From Streptomyces sp. TLI_235 (lineage in GTDB: Bacteria; Actinomycetota; Actinomycetes; Streptomycetales; Streptomycetaceae), in assembly GCA_002300355.1 (NCBI GenBank), contig NSGV01000001.1, positions 2,046,001-2,110,000 on the forward strand: a stretch of 64,000 nt of DNA, read 5' to 3'. Below are positions 17,771-31,188 of the stretch, piece after piece. The notes beneath the pieces were generated by a model, which saw nothing but the letters and a program-made list of their open reading frames with translations, did no database searches and was not told where the DNA came from. Position numbers and translations under genes: made by a program. Every line of letters starts with the position of its first letter. The stretch's first letter is position 1.

Positions 17771-19801
17771 CTACTCCGCAATGGGGTGATTCCACTCGCC
17801 TGCCAGCTGCCGCTGGAGGCGGTCCAGGGCCTGTCCCACCAGGGCCGCACCGCGCTCGTCGCCGAGCCGGCGGAAGATCCCGAACGCCGCCCGGTACTCG
17901 CGCAGCGCCTCCTCGAAACGGCGCTGCGCGCTGTGCGCCTCGGCCACCCGGGCGAGCAGCCGGGCCTCGCCCGCGGCGTCGCCGGACTCCTGCCGCAGGG
18001 CCAGCGCGCGGCCGTACGAATCACCGGCGCGCACCGGATCGCCGAGCGCCCGGTAGGACCCGCCCGCGCTCTCCAATGCGCGGGCGCACCCGGCCTCGTC
18101 GCCCGCCGACCGGGCCCGGTCCAGCGCGGCCCGGTACCGTTCCGCGGCCTGCTCCCAGCGGCCCGCGGCGGCCTGCAGGTCACCGAGGTTGAGCAGCGCC
18201 GCGGCAGCCCGCCGGGGCTTCCCGGCCCGTTCGGCGACCTCCAGGACGAGCTCGTGCAACCGGTGCAGATCGGCGGGGACGGTGGCCGGGGTCAGCGGCA
18301 GCGCCCGCAGCAGGGCGGTCACCAGCCGACCCGCCGAACCGTCGAGGTCTCCCTGGCCGATGGCGTCGCCGACCGCGGTGAGCAGGTGCTCGCGCTCCTC
18401 GTCGAGCCAGCGGGCGGCCTGGTCGGCGGTCCGCAGCCGCAGCGGCCCGGGCAGCGGATCGGGGGCCGGGCCCGCCGCGGGAGCGAGCAGCGCCTGGGCC
18501 GAGTCGACCAGCCGGACGAGCCGCTCCAGCAGCCGGGCACGGGCGAGTTCGACCTCGGCGGGCCGGTCGGCCTCGGCGCGCAGTTCCACCAGCCTCGGGT
18601 ACAGCCAGCCGGGGACGCGGTAGCGCGCGGTGCCGTCCGCGGCGGGCGGCTCGACGGCGAGGAGCTCGCGTTCGGCGAGGTCGGCGAGTAGGCCTGCCGC
18701 CTCCGGGGCCGGGCAGCCGACCAGGGCGGAGGCGGTGCGCAGGTCGGCGGCCTGCGCGGGGGCCAGGGTGAGCATGCGCAGCATCCGCGCCCGGGCCGGG
18801 GTGAGGGTGCGGTAGAGCAGTTCGAAGGCGCCGCCGGACGGGTCGCCCTCGGGGACGGGGACGGGGCCGTCCGCGGGCAGCAGGTCCCGGGCCCGACGCT
18901 CGCCGTCGCCGCCCTCGACACCCTTGCCGGTCCTTCCGCCCTTGCCGTTGGCGCCGCCCTTGCCGTTGGCGCCCCGCCTGCCCGCCGGGCCGTCGCCGGC
19001 GCTCTCGGGGGTGGACGGGGTGCGGCCGGTGGCGGCGGTGAGTTCGGCGGCCGCGTCGGTCACCGCGGCGCGGGCGTCGGCCCGCAGCCGGACGGCGGTG
19101 AGCCGCAGGGCGGCCGGGCGGCAGGCGCAGGCGTCGGCGAGGTCGGCGGCGCCGACCGGGTCGCAGCTGATCCGGGTGCCGCCGACCAGGTCGCCGAGCA
19201 GGCCGACGGCGGAGGCCTGGTCGAGCCCGCCCAGGATCACCGGGTCGACGTCCTCGATTCCGGTGAGCGGGCCGCCGGTGACGGCCAGCAGCAGCGTGCC
19301 GGGGCCTGCCTCGAGCAGCGGCCGCAGTTGGGCGGCGTCCTTGGTGTCGTCGAGCAGCAGCAGCACCCGGCGGTCGGCGAGAGCCGCGCACAGGGCGGCG
19401 CAGGCCGGGTCCTCGCCGTCCGGCCCGGCGGGCGGCAGCAGACCGGCTGGGACGGCGCCCAGCTGTTCCAGCAGCCGCCGGGCGGTGCGGCCGGGCGGGA
19501 CGCGGCTGCCGTCGGGTGCGGTCAGCCGGGCGCAGAGGACGCCGTCGGGGTACCGGGCGGCCACCGAGCGGGCCCAGCGCAGGGCGAGCGCCGTCCGCCC
19601 GGAGCCGGGCCGGCCCGCGAGGACGACCAGCCGGGCCGCGGTGCCGTCCGGGCCGCCGGTCCGCCCGGCGGCGGCGGTCAGGGCGGCGAGCTCGGCGCGG
19701 CGGCCGGCGAAGGCGGCGGGCCCGGGGGGCAGGCCGTCCGCGGCCCCGGCCGCTCCGGGGCCGGCGGACCTCTCGTCGATGGTCGCCGTCTTCCTCGCCA
19801 C
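17771..19801 (-). CDS. AfsR-like STAND NTPase with TPR domain, no DNA-binding domain (676 aa)
   Basis: The NB-ARC-like nucleotide-binding region covers residues about 30-300. The P-loop reads GRPGSGRT at 63-70, with Arg where the invariant Lys belongs; Walker B RRVLLLLDD is intact. A Gly/Lys/Asn low-complexity linker lies near residues 280-305, then a winged-helix-like part and C-terminal TPR helices (about 530-670). The arrangement matches the ATPase-TPR half of AfsR/SARP regulators without the DNA-binding part, as in other Streptomyces genes near pyrG. It lies between ald and the Nudix gene and seems to form its own transcript. Role unknown; signal sensing through TPRs is inferred. Confidence 0.85.
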   Translation of the reverse strand: MARKTATIDERSAGPGAAGAADGLPPGPAAFAGRRAELAALTAAAGRTGGPDGTAARLVVLAGRPGSGRTALALRWARSVAARYPDGVLCARLTAPDGSRVPPGRTARRLLEQLGAVPAGLLPPAGPDGEDPACAALCAALADRRVLLLLDDTKDAAQLRPLLEAGPGTLLLAVTGGPLTGIEDVDPVILGGLDQASAVGLLGDLVGGTRISCDPVGAADLADACACRPAALRLTAVRLRADARAAVTDAAAELTAATGRTPSTPESAGDGPAGRRGANGKGGANGKGGRTGKGVEGGDGERRARDLLPADGPVPVPEGDPSGGAFELLYRTLTPARARMLRMLTLAPAQAADLRTASALVGCPAPEAAGLLADLAERELLAVEPPAADGTARYRVPGWLYPRLVELRAEADRPAEVELARARLLERLVRLVDSAQALLAPAAGPAPDPLPGPLRLRTADQAARWLDEEREHLLTAVGDAIGQGDLDGSAGRLVTALLRALPLTPATVPADLHRLHELVLEVAERAGKPRRAAAALLNLGDLQAAAGRWEQAAERYRAALDRARSAGDEAGCARALESAGGSYRALGDPVRAGDSYGRALALRQESGDAAGEARLLARVAEAHSAQRRFEEALREYRAAFGIFRRLGDERGAALVGQALDRLQRQLAGEWNHPIAE

Positions 19802-19964
19802 CCGTGCCCACTCCTGTCGGTCGCCCGCGGCGGGCCCGTCGCGGGCCCTGGCGCGAAGCGTAGTTCGCGCAGCCGCCCCCGCCGAGGCCCCCCGCCCGGC
19901 CCGCCTCCCGGATCACCCCCGCGGGTCAAGCCCGCGGATCAGGCCCTCACGGGCCGGCTCCCCC

Positions 19965-20606
19965 TCAGTCCTGGCGGAAGGGCCGGGCCGGCCACGGGGA
20001 GTCGGCGGGGCGCAGCGAGTCCAGTCCGGCGCCGGTCAGGGCGGCGTGCAGGGCGAGGGTGCCGGTGATCAGGGTGGGGTTGTGCAGCCGGCCGGCCAGG
20101 ACGAGCCCGATCAGCTCCTCCAGCGGCACCCGGGCGGTCTCGATCTCCAGTTCCTCGCCGTGCGCCTCGTAGCGGTCACCGTCGGCCTCCGAGAGATCGG
20201 TGGCGAGGAAGAGCCGCAGCGCCTCGTCGGTGCCGCCGGGCGAGGTGTAGAAGTCGACCAGCACCCGCCACTCGCCGGCCTTGCAGTGCGCCTCCTCGTA
20301 GAGCTCGCGCTGGGCGGCGTGCAGCGGGTTCTCCCCGGGCACGTCCAGCAGGCCGGCCGGCAGCTCCCAGAGCCGCTGGCGGACGGGGTGGCGGTACTGG
20401 CGCAGGATCAGCACGCGCTGCCGGTCGTCGACGGCGAGAACGGAGACCGAGCCCGGGTGGGTCTGGTAGTCGCGGCGCGCCCAGGAGCCGTCGGGCATCT
20501 GCACCTCCTCGGTGCGCACCCCGGTGACCCGACCCTTGAACGGGGTCTCGCCGGCCCGGACGGGCCACTGTTCGGCGGCGTCCCGGATCTGCTGCTGAAA
20601 GTCCAT
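19965..20606 (-). CDS. Nudix hydrolase, ADP-ribose pyrophosphatase type, 213 aa
   Basis: Cleaves ADP-ribose to AMP and ribose-5-phosphate by family inference. The Nudix helix is at about residues 95-120 (GLLDVPGE, then QRELYEEAHC). The glutamates of REL-EE are present, but the Gly that usually follows EE-x is His. The ATG at 20606 follows GGGGAG. It lies downstream of pyrG with a terminator between them, matching the Mtb pair pyrG-Rv1700 (from memory), an ADP-ribose pyrophosphatase of similar length. Confidence 0.93.
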   Translation of the reverse strand: MDFQQQIRDAAEQWPVRAGETPFKGRVTGVRTEEVQMPDGSWARRDYQTHPGSVSVLAVDDRQRVLILRQYRHPVRQRLWELPAGLLDVPGENPLHAAQRELYEEAHCKAGEWRVLVDFYTSPGGTDEALRLFLATDLSEADGDRYEAHGEELEIETARVPLEELIGLVLAGRLHNPTLITGTLALHAALTGAGLDSLRPADSPWPARPFRQD

Positions 20607-20684
20607 CGCACTCCCCTTTTCGTCAGTACGACACAATCTAACCCGACGCATGCTCAGCCTGCGGCCACAACCGTCCGCGAACAG

Positions 20685-20728
20685 CCGGACGGCGGCCGTG
20701 CGGGGGAATCCGCACGACCGCCGTCCGG
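20685..20728 (-). terminator. Terminator of pyrG
   Basis: Near-perfect 19-bp stem (20685-20703 with 20710-20728, one mismatch) and 6-base loop, about 36 bp beyond the pyrG stop. Confidence 0.82.
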
Positions 20729-20763
20729 TCACCGAGAGGACACCGCGGGTGTCCGCAGCGTCA

Positions 20764-25033
<4,270 letters not shown>

Positions 25034-25134
25034 CGGCCACGCCGGGGGCGCCTGCGGCGGCGCCCCCGGCCCGGTCTGACGCGTGATCGACAAACCGGTG
25101 GACGGGTCGCGGACGGCGCCGCAGACTGGCGCGC

Positions 25135-25512
25135 ATGTCATCTCTCGTACGTCACATCACCATCGACTGCGCCGACGCCTACCGGCTCGGCACGTTCTGG
25201 GCCGCGGCCCTGGACAGCAAGGTCCACGACGACGACAAGCCCGGCGACCCCGAGGCACTGGTCGAGGCCCAGGGCGCCGCGCTGCTGTTCGTCACCGTGC
25301 CCGAACCCAAGTCCGTGAAGAACCGCGTCCACCTCGACCTGCAGCCGCAGGACCGCACCCGCGACGAGGAGGTCGAGCGGCTGCTCGCGCTCGGCGCCGC
25401 CCCGGTCGCCGACCACCGCCGGCCCGACGGCACCGGCTGGGTCACCCTCGCCGACCCCGAGGGCAACGAGTTCTGCGTCGAGCGGAGCGCCGCCGAGCGC
25501 GCCGGCGCCTGA
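25135..25512 (+). CDS. VOC-superfamily (glyoxalase-like) protein, 125 aa
   Basis: One vicinal-oxygen-chelate module with the family ends: RHITIDCADAYRLGTFWAAAL at the start (with His near residue 6) and TLADPEGNEFCVE at the end. Usual length. These proteins form dimers that bind a metal or ligand; the substrate cannot be told. It converges on the glycosyltransferase with only 18 bp between the stops. Confidence 0.9.
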   Translation: MSSLVRHITIDCADAYRLGTFWAAALDSKVHDDDKPGDPEALVEAQGAALLFVTVPEPKSVKNRVHLDLQPQDRTRDEEVERLLALGAAPVADHRRPDGTGWVTLADPEGNEFCVERSAAERAGA

Positions 25513-25530
25513 CCCCGGGCCGGGCCGCCG

Positions 25531-26700
25531 TCAGCCGCGCTGCACCAGCTCGTCGTAGGTGGAGAGCACCTGGGCGACGGTGTCCGCCTCGTCCGGCCAG
25601 GTGAGCTGCTGCTGGCGGCCGGCCTCGGCGAGTTCGGCCCGCCGCCCGGGGTCGCCGAGCAGCGCGCGGACGGCCCCGGCCAGCGCGGCGGCGTCGCCGT
25701 ACGGGACGAGGACGGCGGCGTCGCCGACCAGCTCGGGCACCCCGCCGACCGAGGTGGAGACCACCGGCACCCCCGCCCGCATCGCCTCCTGGACGACCAG
25801 CGAGCGGGCCTCCCACCGGCTGGAGACGACCACCAGGTCGGCGGCGGCCAGCAGGTCCGGCACATCGGTGCGGTGGCCGAGCAGCTGCACCGGCAGGCCG
25901 TCGGCGGCGACCCGCTCGCGCAGGCTCGGGCCGTCCGGGCCGTCGCCGGCGAGCGCGACCAGCGGGTCGAGGTCACCGAGCCGGCCGGCCGCGTCCAGCA
26001 GCAGGCCGAAGGACTTCTGCGGCACCAGCCGGCCGATGGCGACCAGCAGCGGCCGTTCCGGCTCGTCCTTGCCGCCGAACAGGGCCGCGCGGGCGGCCTC
26101 GCGGTCCAGCGTCGCGGGCGGCAGCGGCGGGGCCGCGATCGGGCCGAGCCGGGCGTCGGTCGCGCCGAGCTCGCGGGCCCGGGCGACCAGGTCGGAGGAG
26201 GCGCCGAGCACCAGGTCCGCGGCGCGCGCCACCCGGCGCTCCATCAGCCGCTGCAGCCGGCGGTCCAGGCCGGTGGCCAGCATCGCGTGGTGCGACGTCA
26301 CCACCAGCGGCGTCTCCGGGCGCAGGCCGGGGAAGCGGCCGGCGGTGCGCAGCGCCAGGTCGGAGAGCAGGCCGGCCCGCAGGCCGTGCGCATGGACGAC
26401 CTCCGCGCCGGTGAACGCGCGGCGCAGCTCGCCGATCGCGGCGGCGTCGCTGCGGGCGCCCGCGGTCGGGGTGATGTCCACCGGGTGGAACCGGGCGCCC
26501 GTGCGGGAGAATCCGAACCGGGTGTCCGCGCTCTGCGGCGCACAGACCGTCACGGTCACCCCGTGCGCGACCAACCCCTGGGCGAGCGACCGCACATGGG
26601 CGCCGATGCCCCCGGTGCCGGCCGACAGGACGAGCACCGCCCGTAGCTGGCCGGGTTCCTCATGGGCCGCTGCGGCGCCCTTGGCGGCGGAATGGTCCAC
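25531..26700 (-). CDS. GT4-family glycosyltransferase, 389 aa
   Basis: GT-B fold. The N-terminal half has GTGGIGAHVRSLAQGL, and the C-terminal half has AIGRLVPQKSFGLLLDA and the EX7E motif in WEARSLVVQEAMRAGVPVV. The GTG at 26700 follows a GGAGCGAG segment. Genes of this kind lie next to recN and pyrG in other Streptomyces; the sugar donor and acceptor are unknown. No membrane segment. recN ends 257 bp upstream with its own terminator. Confidence 0.92.
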   Translation of the reverse strand: MDHSAAKGAAAAHEEPGQLRAVLVLSAGTGGIGAHVRSLAQGLVAHGVTVTVCAPQSADTRFGFSRTGARFHPVDITPTAGARSDAAAIGELRRAFTGAEVVHAHGLRAGLLSDLALRTAGRFPGLRPETPLVVTSHHAMLATGLDRRLQRLMERRVARAADLVLGASSDLVARARELGATDARLGPIAAPPLPPATLDREAARAALFGGKDEPERPLLVAIGRLVPQKSFGLLLDAAGRLGDLDPLVALAGDGPDGPSLRERVAADGLPVQLLGHRTDVPDLLAAADLVVVSSRWEARSLVVQEAMRAGVPVVSTSVGGVPELVGDAAVLVPYGDAAALAGAVRALLGDPGRRAELAEAGRQQQLTWPDEADTVAQVLSTYDELVQRG

Positions 26701-26911
26701 GTCGTCTCGCTCCGACTCGTTCAGGTGACGAGCACCGTCGCCGGACCCCCTGCCCCGGCCCGGGTCGGCCGACAGCTGCCCCCGCCCGCCGGTGGGCGGG
26801 GAAGGCGGGTTCCCGCGGACGGTCCTCGGGACTGGAAAGCCATTGTCCAGCCGCCACCATGCCAGGTCGGGCCGGGTCTTGGACAGTCGGCGCCGCGTGC
26901 GGGCGCGTCGG

Positions 26912-26941
26912 GGGCCGCTCCCCCGGTCGGAGGAGCGGCCC
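26912..26941 (-). terminator. Terminator of recN
   Basis: Perfect 10-bp stem (26912-26921 with 26932-26941) and 10-base loop, 17 bp beyond the recN stop. Confidence 0.75.
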
Positions 26942-26957
26942 GGCATCGGGCCTGCCG

Positions 26958-28703
26958 TCAGCGGCTGCGCGGCGCACGGGCCGCGGCGAGCAGTTCCTCG
27001 GCGTGCGCACGGCCGAGTTCGGAGTCCTCCAGGCCGGCGAGCATCCGGGACAGTTCGCGGACCCGCTCCTCGTCGGTCAGCGCCTTGACGCCGCTTCGGG
27101 TGACGGTGCCGTCGTTGGTCTTCTCCACCACCAGGTGCCGGTCGGCGAACGCCGCGACCTGCGGCAGGTGCGTGACGACCACGACCTGCGCGGACTCGGC
27201 GAGCTTCGCCAGCCGACGGCCGATCTCGACCGCCGCCTTGCCGCCGACGCCCGCGTCGACCTCGTCGAAGAGGTACGTCGGCACCGGGTCGGCGCCGGCG
27301 AAGACCACCTCGACGGCGAGCATGACCCGGGACAGCTCACCGCCCGAGGCGCCCTTGGCGATCGGCCGCGGCTGCGCGCCCGGGTGCGGGGCGAGCAGCA
27401 CCTCGACCTCGTCCACGCCGTGTGCGCCGTAGGCCACGGTGCGCTCGCCGACCTCCAGGCCGGACGGGTCGTCGACCTGGGTGATCGCGAAGCTCACCCG
27501 GGCGTGCGGCATGGCGAGTTCGGCGAGTTCCGCGGAGACCGCGGCGGCGAACCGGTCGGCGGCGCCGTGCCGGGCGGCCGACACCTCCGCCGCCAGCTCC
27601 GCCAACTCGGCCCTCAGTTCGGTCTCCTGGGCGCCGAGCTCGTCGATCCGCTCGTCGTCGCCGTCGAGTTCGGCGAGCCGCAGCGAGCCGGCCCCGGCCC
27701 ACTCCAGGACCTCGGCGAGGGTGCCCTCGGCGCCGGCGTACTTGCGCAGCAGCTGGCCGAGGACGGCCCGGCGGTCCTCCACCGCGGCCAGCCGCACCGG
27801 GTCGGCGTCCAGGTCGTCGGCGTACCCTGCGAGGTCGCCGGCGACGTCGGCCAGCAGGTAGCCGACCTCGTTGAGCCGGTCGGCGAGGGCGGCGAGCCGC
27901 TCGTCGTGGTGGCGGACGGAGTCCAGCGCGCGGCGGGCCTGGGCGACCAGGGTGCCCGCGTCCACCGCGTCCGGGTCGGCCGGGTCGCCGGCCAGCGCGG
28001 CGTGCGCCAGGGTCGCGGCGGAGGAGAGCGCGTCGGCGTGGCCGAGCCGCTCGGCCTCCGCGGACAGCTCCACGTCCTCGCCGGCCACCGGCTCGGCGGC
28101 GGCGACCTCGTCCAGGCCGAAGCGCAGCAGGTCGGCCTCCTGGGCGCGCTCCCGGGCCCGGGTGGTCAGCTCCTCCAGGGTGGCCGACACCTCGCGCAGC
28201 CGGCGGTACACCTCGCGGTAGCGGACCAGCGGCTCGGCGACCGCCTCGCCCGCGTACCGGTCGAGCGCGCCGCGCTGCCGGGAGGGGCGCAGCAGCCGCT
28301 GCTGGTCGGTCTGGCCGTGCACGGCCACGAGGTCCTCGCCGAGCTCGGCCAGCAGGCCCACCGGGACGGCGCGGCCGCCGACGTGCGCCCGCGAACGGCC
28401 CTCGGCGGAGACCGTGCGGCTGATGAGCAGCTCGCCGTCGTCCAGCTCGGCGCCGGCCTCCAGGGCGCGGGCCACCACCGGGGATCCCTCGGGCAGGCTG
28501 AGCCTGCCCTCGACCACCGCACGGTCCGAGCCGTTGCGCACCAGCGCCGGATCCGCCCGGCCGCCGAGCAGCAGGCCGAGGCTCGTCACCACCATGGTCT
28601 TGCCCGCGCCGGTCTCGCCCGTCACGGCCGTGAACCCCGGTGCCAGTTCGACCACGGCGTCGTCGATGACGCCCAGATCCCGTATCCGCATCTCGTCCAA
28701 CAC
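26958..28703 (-). CDS. recN: DNA repair ATPase RecN, 581 aa
   Basis: SMC-like ATPase for double-strand break repair. Walker A GETGAGKTM is near residues 33-41, coiled-coil arms occupy the middle, signature GASGGELSRVMLAVEV is near 465, and Walker B TYLFDEVDAGVGG follows. The GTG at 28703 (MLDEMRIRDLG) is preferred because Streptomyces RecN commonly has these residues before MRIR; the ATG at 28691 is the alternative. It is not adjacent to nadK as in mycobacteria: a yczE/MocR pair intervenes. Confidence 0.96.
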   Translation of the reverse strand: MLDEMRIRDLGVIDDAVVELAPGFTAVTGETGAGKTMVVTSLGLLLGGRADPALVRNGSDRAVVEGRLSLPEGSPVVARALEAGAELDDGELLISRTVSAEGRSRAHVGGRAVPVGLLAELGEDLVAVHGQTDQQRLLRPSRQRGALDRYAGEAVAEPLVRYREVYRRLREVSATLEELTTRARERAQEADLLRFGLDEVAAAEPVAGEDVELSAEAERLGHADALSSAATLAHAALAGDPADPDAVDAGTLVAQARRALDSVRHHDERLAALADRLNEVGYLLADVAGDLAGYADDLDADPVRLAAVEDRRAVLGQLLRKYAGAEGTLAEVLEWAGAGSLRLAELDGDDERIDELGAQETELRAELAELAAEVSAARHGAADRFAAAVSAELAELAMPHARVSFAITQVDDPSGLEVGERTVAYGAHGVDEVEVLLAPHPGAQPRPIAKGASGGELSRVMLAVEVVFAGADPVPTYLFDEVDAGVGGKAAVEIGRRLAKLAESAQVVVVTHLPQVAAFADRHLVVEKTNDGTVTRSGVKALTDEERVRELSRMLAGLEDSELGRAHAEELLAAARAPRSR

Positions 28704-28828
28704 GGTGACGACCTTACGAGGTACCACCGTCGATGCGCGACGAGCCCGGCCCCCGCAGCGCCAAGTTCATCCCTTCCGGGCCGGTTCCCTGATCCCCGGG
28801 ACACCGGGCCGGCCGGGCGCCGGGCGGC

Positions 28829-29518
28829 TCACGCCGCGGGCGCTTCGGGCACGGTGCACCAGCGGAGGAAGAACTGGGCGAGCGGGCCGATGGCCAGCGC
28901 GTAGGCGATCGTCCCGGCGCCGAAGGTGCCGCCGAGCAGGATGCCGACGGTGAGCACGGTCAGCTCGATGCCGGTGCGGATGAGCCGCAGCGAGCGCCCG
29001 GTGCGCCGGTGCAGGCCGGTCATCAGGCCGTCCCGGGGGCCGGGGCCGAGCCGGGCGCCGATGTAGAGGCCGGTGGCGAGGCCGTTGAGGACGATGCCGG
29101 TGAGCAGCAGCGCGATCCGGGCGGGCAGCGACTGCGGGCCGTCGACCAGTCGCAGGGTGGCGTCCATTGCCGCGCCCAGCACCAGCACGTTGCCGACCGT
29201 GCCGACCCCGGGCCGCTGCCGCAGCGGCACCCACAGCAGCAGGACACAGGCGCCGACGATGGTCACCCAGGCGCCGACGCTCAGCCCGAGGTGCCGGGCC
29301 AGGCCCTGGTGGAAGACGTCCCACGGGTTGCCGCCGAGCGAGGCGCGCAGCATCAGGCCCATGCTCACGCCGTACAGCACCAGCCCCGTCGCGAGCTGGG
29401 TCAGCCGGCGGCCCAGCCGGGAGCGTGCCTTCGGGACGGTGCCGGCGCTCTGTGCGACTGTCTCTGCGGCTGTCGGTACGGCGTTCTCGTCGGCGGGCGC
29501 GGCGGTCGTGGCGGCCAT
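28829..29518 (-). CDS. YczE-family membrane protein, 229 aa
   Basis: About five hydrophobic segments follow a polar Ala/Thr-rich N-terminus of about 40 residues. The GLVLYGVSMGLMLRASLGGN opening and GLYIGARLGPGPRDGLMTGL segment are typical of the YczE/YitT-like family. Function unknown; transport is suspected. It is divergent from a MocR regulator across 98 bp, the standard arrangement for YczR/YczE pairs, so control by that regulator is likely. ATG start. Confidence 0.9.
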   Translation of the reverse strand: MAATTAAPADENAVPTAAETVAQSAGTVPKARSRLGRRLTQLATGLVLYGVSMGLMLRASLGGNPWDVFHQGLARHLGLSVGAWVTIVGACVLLLWVPLRQRPGVGTVGNVLVLGAAMDATLRLVDGPQSLPARIALLLTGIVLNGLATGLYIGARLGPGPRDGLMTGLHRRTGRSLRLIRTGIELTVLTVGILLGGTFGAGTIAYALAIGPLAQFFLRWCTVPEAPAA

Positions 29519-29584
29519 CGGGTCTCCCTTGCGGTGATGCGCGGACTGGCGCCATCATGGGCGGTCCGCACGACCCCCATCCAG

Positions 29585-29606
29585 GTCCAATTCGAATCAG
29601 GTGGAC
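29585..29606. promoter_or_regulatory. Candidate MocR operator between yczE and mocR
   Basis: GTCCA (29585-29589) and TGGAC (29602-29606) form an inverted repeat flanking TTCGAA-containing sequence, 11 bases before the MocR start. MocR proteins usually bind near their divergent target gene. The exact site is inferred. Confidence 0.35.
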
Positions 29607-29616
29607 TGGAAGTCCG

Positions 29617-31122
29617 ATGTCCGAGTGGCACACCACCATCACCCCGCCGGCCCTCGCCCGGCTGCTGCGCTCCGCCCGCCTGCCCGACCGCGGCGACGGG
29701 CGGCGCTCCGCGTACCGCACGCTCGCCGGCCAGGTCCGGACGCTGCTCGCAGACGGCCGCCTCCCGGTCGGCACCCGGCTGCCCGCCGAACGCGAACTCG
29801 CCGCCGAGCTGGCCCTCAGCCGCACCACCGTGGCCACCGCCTACGAGGCACTGCGCACCGACGGCTACCTGCGCAGCCGCCGGGGCGCCGGCAGCTGGAC
29901 GGTCCTCCCGGAGGGCACCCGGCCGCCCGCCGACGCCCTGCAGCCCGTCCCTCCGGACCAGCGCGACAGCATCATCGACCTCGGCGTCGCCGCGCTGCCC
30001 GCCCCGCAGCCCCACCTCGGCCGGGCCGCCGCCCGCGCCCTGGAGCAGCTGCCCGCGTACGCCGCCGGGCACGGTCACTACCCGACCGGGGTGCCGGTGC
30101 TGCGCGAGGCGATCGCCCGCCGGTTCACCGCCCGCGGCCTGCCCACCAACCCCGACCAGATCCTCGTCACCACCGGCGCCATGGGCGCCCTGCAGCTCGC
30201 CCAACGGGCGCTGATCGCCCGCGGCGACCGGGTCGCCGTGGAGGCGCCCAGCTACGCCCACAGCCTGCAGCTGCTGCGCCGCGCCGGGGCCCGCCTCGTC
30301 CCCGTCCCGCTGACCCGGCCGACCGGCCCGGCACCCCAGTGGGACCTCGCCGAATGGCGGCGCGCCCTGCGCGACACCGCCCCGAAGGCCGCGTACGTCG
30401 TACCGGACTTCCACAACCCGACCGGCGCGCTCGTCCCGGAGGAGCAGCGCCGCGCCCTGTTGGCCGCCGCCCGCGCGGCCGGCACCGTGCTGCTGGTCGA
30501 CGAGACCACCGCCGAACTCGGCTGGGGCACCGAGGACAAGGCACTCCCCCGGCCGACCGCCGCGCTCGACCGCACCGCCCAGGTGCTCACCGTCGGCTCG
30601 GCCAGCAAGCTGCTCTGGGGCGGCCTGCGGATCGGCTGGCTGCGCGCCACGCCCGCCCTGGTACGGCAGTTGGCCGCGGACCGGGTGTTCGGCGACGTCG
30701 GCACCCCCGTGCTCGACCAGCTGATCGCCGCCGAGATGATCGCCGAGCAGGTCGAGGAGATCCGCGCCCACCAGCTGCAGCGGCTGCGGGCGAGCGCCGA
30801 GGCCCTCGGCGCGGAACTCCGACTACGGCTGCCCGACTGGCAGTTCACCCTGCCGCCGGGCGGACTCGCGCTGTGGCTCTCCACCGCGGGCGTCTCCGGG
30901 ACGGCGCTCGCCCGGGCCGGCGAGCGGATCGGGGTCCGGCTCGCGGCCGGCGCCCGCTTCGGTCTGGACGGCGCCTTCGAGGACTACCTGCGGATCCCCC
31001 TGACCGTGCCGCCCGCAGCCGCACCCGCAGCCGTGGAGCGGCTCGCGGAGGCCGCCGCCCGGGCCGCCCGCGGCAGCGGCCGGGCCGCCGCCGCGGGCGA
31101 CCTCCAGCCGCTCGCCGTCTGA
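29617..31122 (+). CDS. MocR-type regulator (GntR HTH + aminotransferase-like domain), 501 aa
   Basis: The N-terminal GntR winged helix (about 28-100, LPVGTRLPAERELAAELALS) is joined by a linker to a fold-type-I aminotransferase domain. The PLP lysine is in SASKLLWG near residue 329, with FHNPTG for the substrate carboxylate and VDETTAE for the cofactor. Pairing with a divergent yczE gene marks it as YczR-like, so the effector is probably PLP or an amine/amino acid. ATG start at 29617. It converges on nadK. Confidence 0.93.
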   Translation: MSEWHTTITPPALARLLRSARLPDRGDGRRSAYRTLAGQVRTLLADGRLPVGTRLPAERELAAELALSRTTVATAYEALRTDGYLRSRRGAGSWTVLPEGTRPPADALQPVPPDQRDSIIDLGVAALPAPQPHLGRAAARALEQLPAYAAGHGHYPTGVPVLREAIARRFTARGLPTNPDQILVTTGAMGALQLAQRALIARGDRVAVEAPSYAHSLQLLRRAGARLVPVPLTRPTGPAPQWDLAEWRRALRDTAPKAAYVVPDFHNPTGALVPEEQRRALLAAARAAGTVLLVDETTAELGWGTEDKALPRPTAALDRTAQVLTVGSASKLLWGGLRIGWLRATPALVRQLAADRVFGDVGTPVLDQLIAAEMIAEQVEEIRAHQLQRLRASAEALGAELRLRLPDWQFTLPPGGLALWLSTAGVSGTALARAGERIGVRLAAGARFGLDGAFEDYLRIPLTVPPAAAPAAVERLAEAAARAARGSGRAAAAGDLQPLAV

Positions 31123-31126
31123 CCCG

Positions 31127-31158
31127 CCGTCGGCCGCGGCCTTCGCCCCGGCCGACGG
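31127..31158. terminator. Bidirectional terminator mocR / nadK
   Basis: Perfect 9-bp stem (CCGTCGGCC and complement) in the 66-bp gap between convergent stop codons. Confidence 0.7.
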
Positions 31159-31188
31159 ACCGTCATCACCGCACCGGACAGCGGCGGA

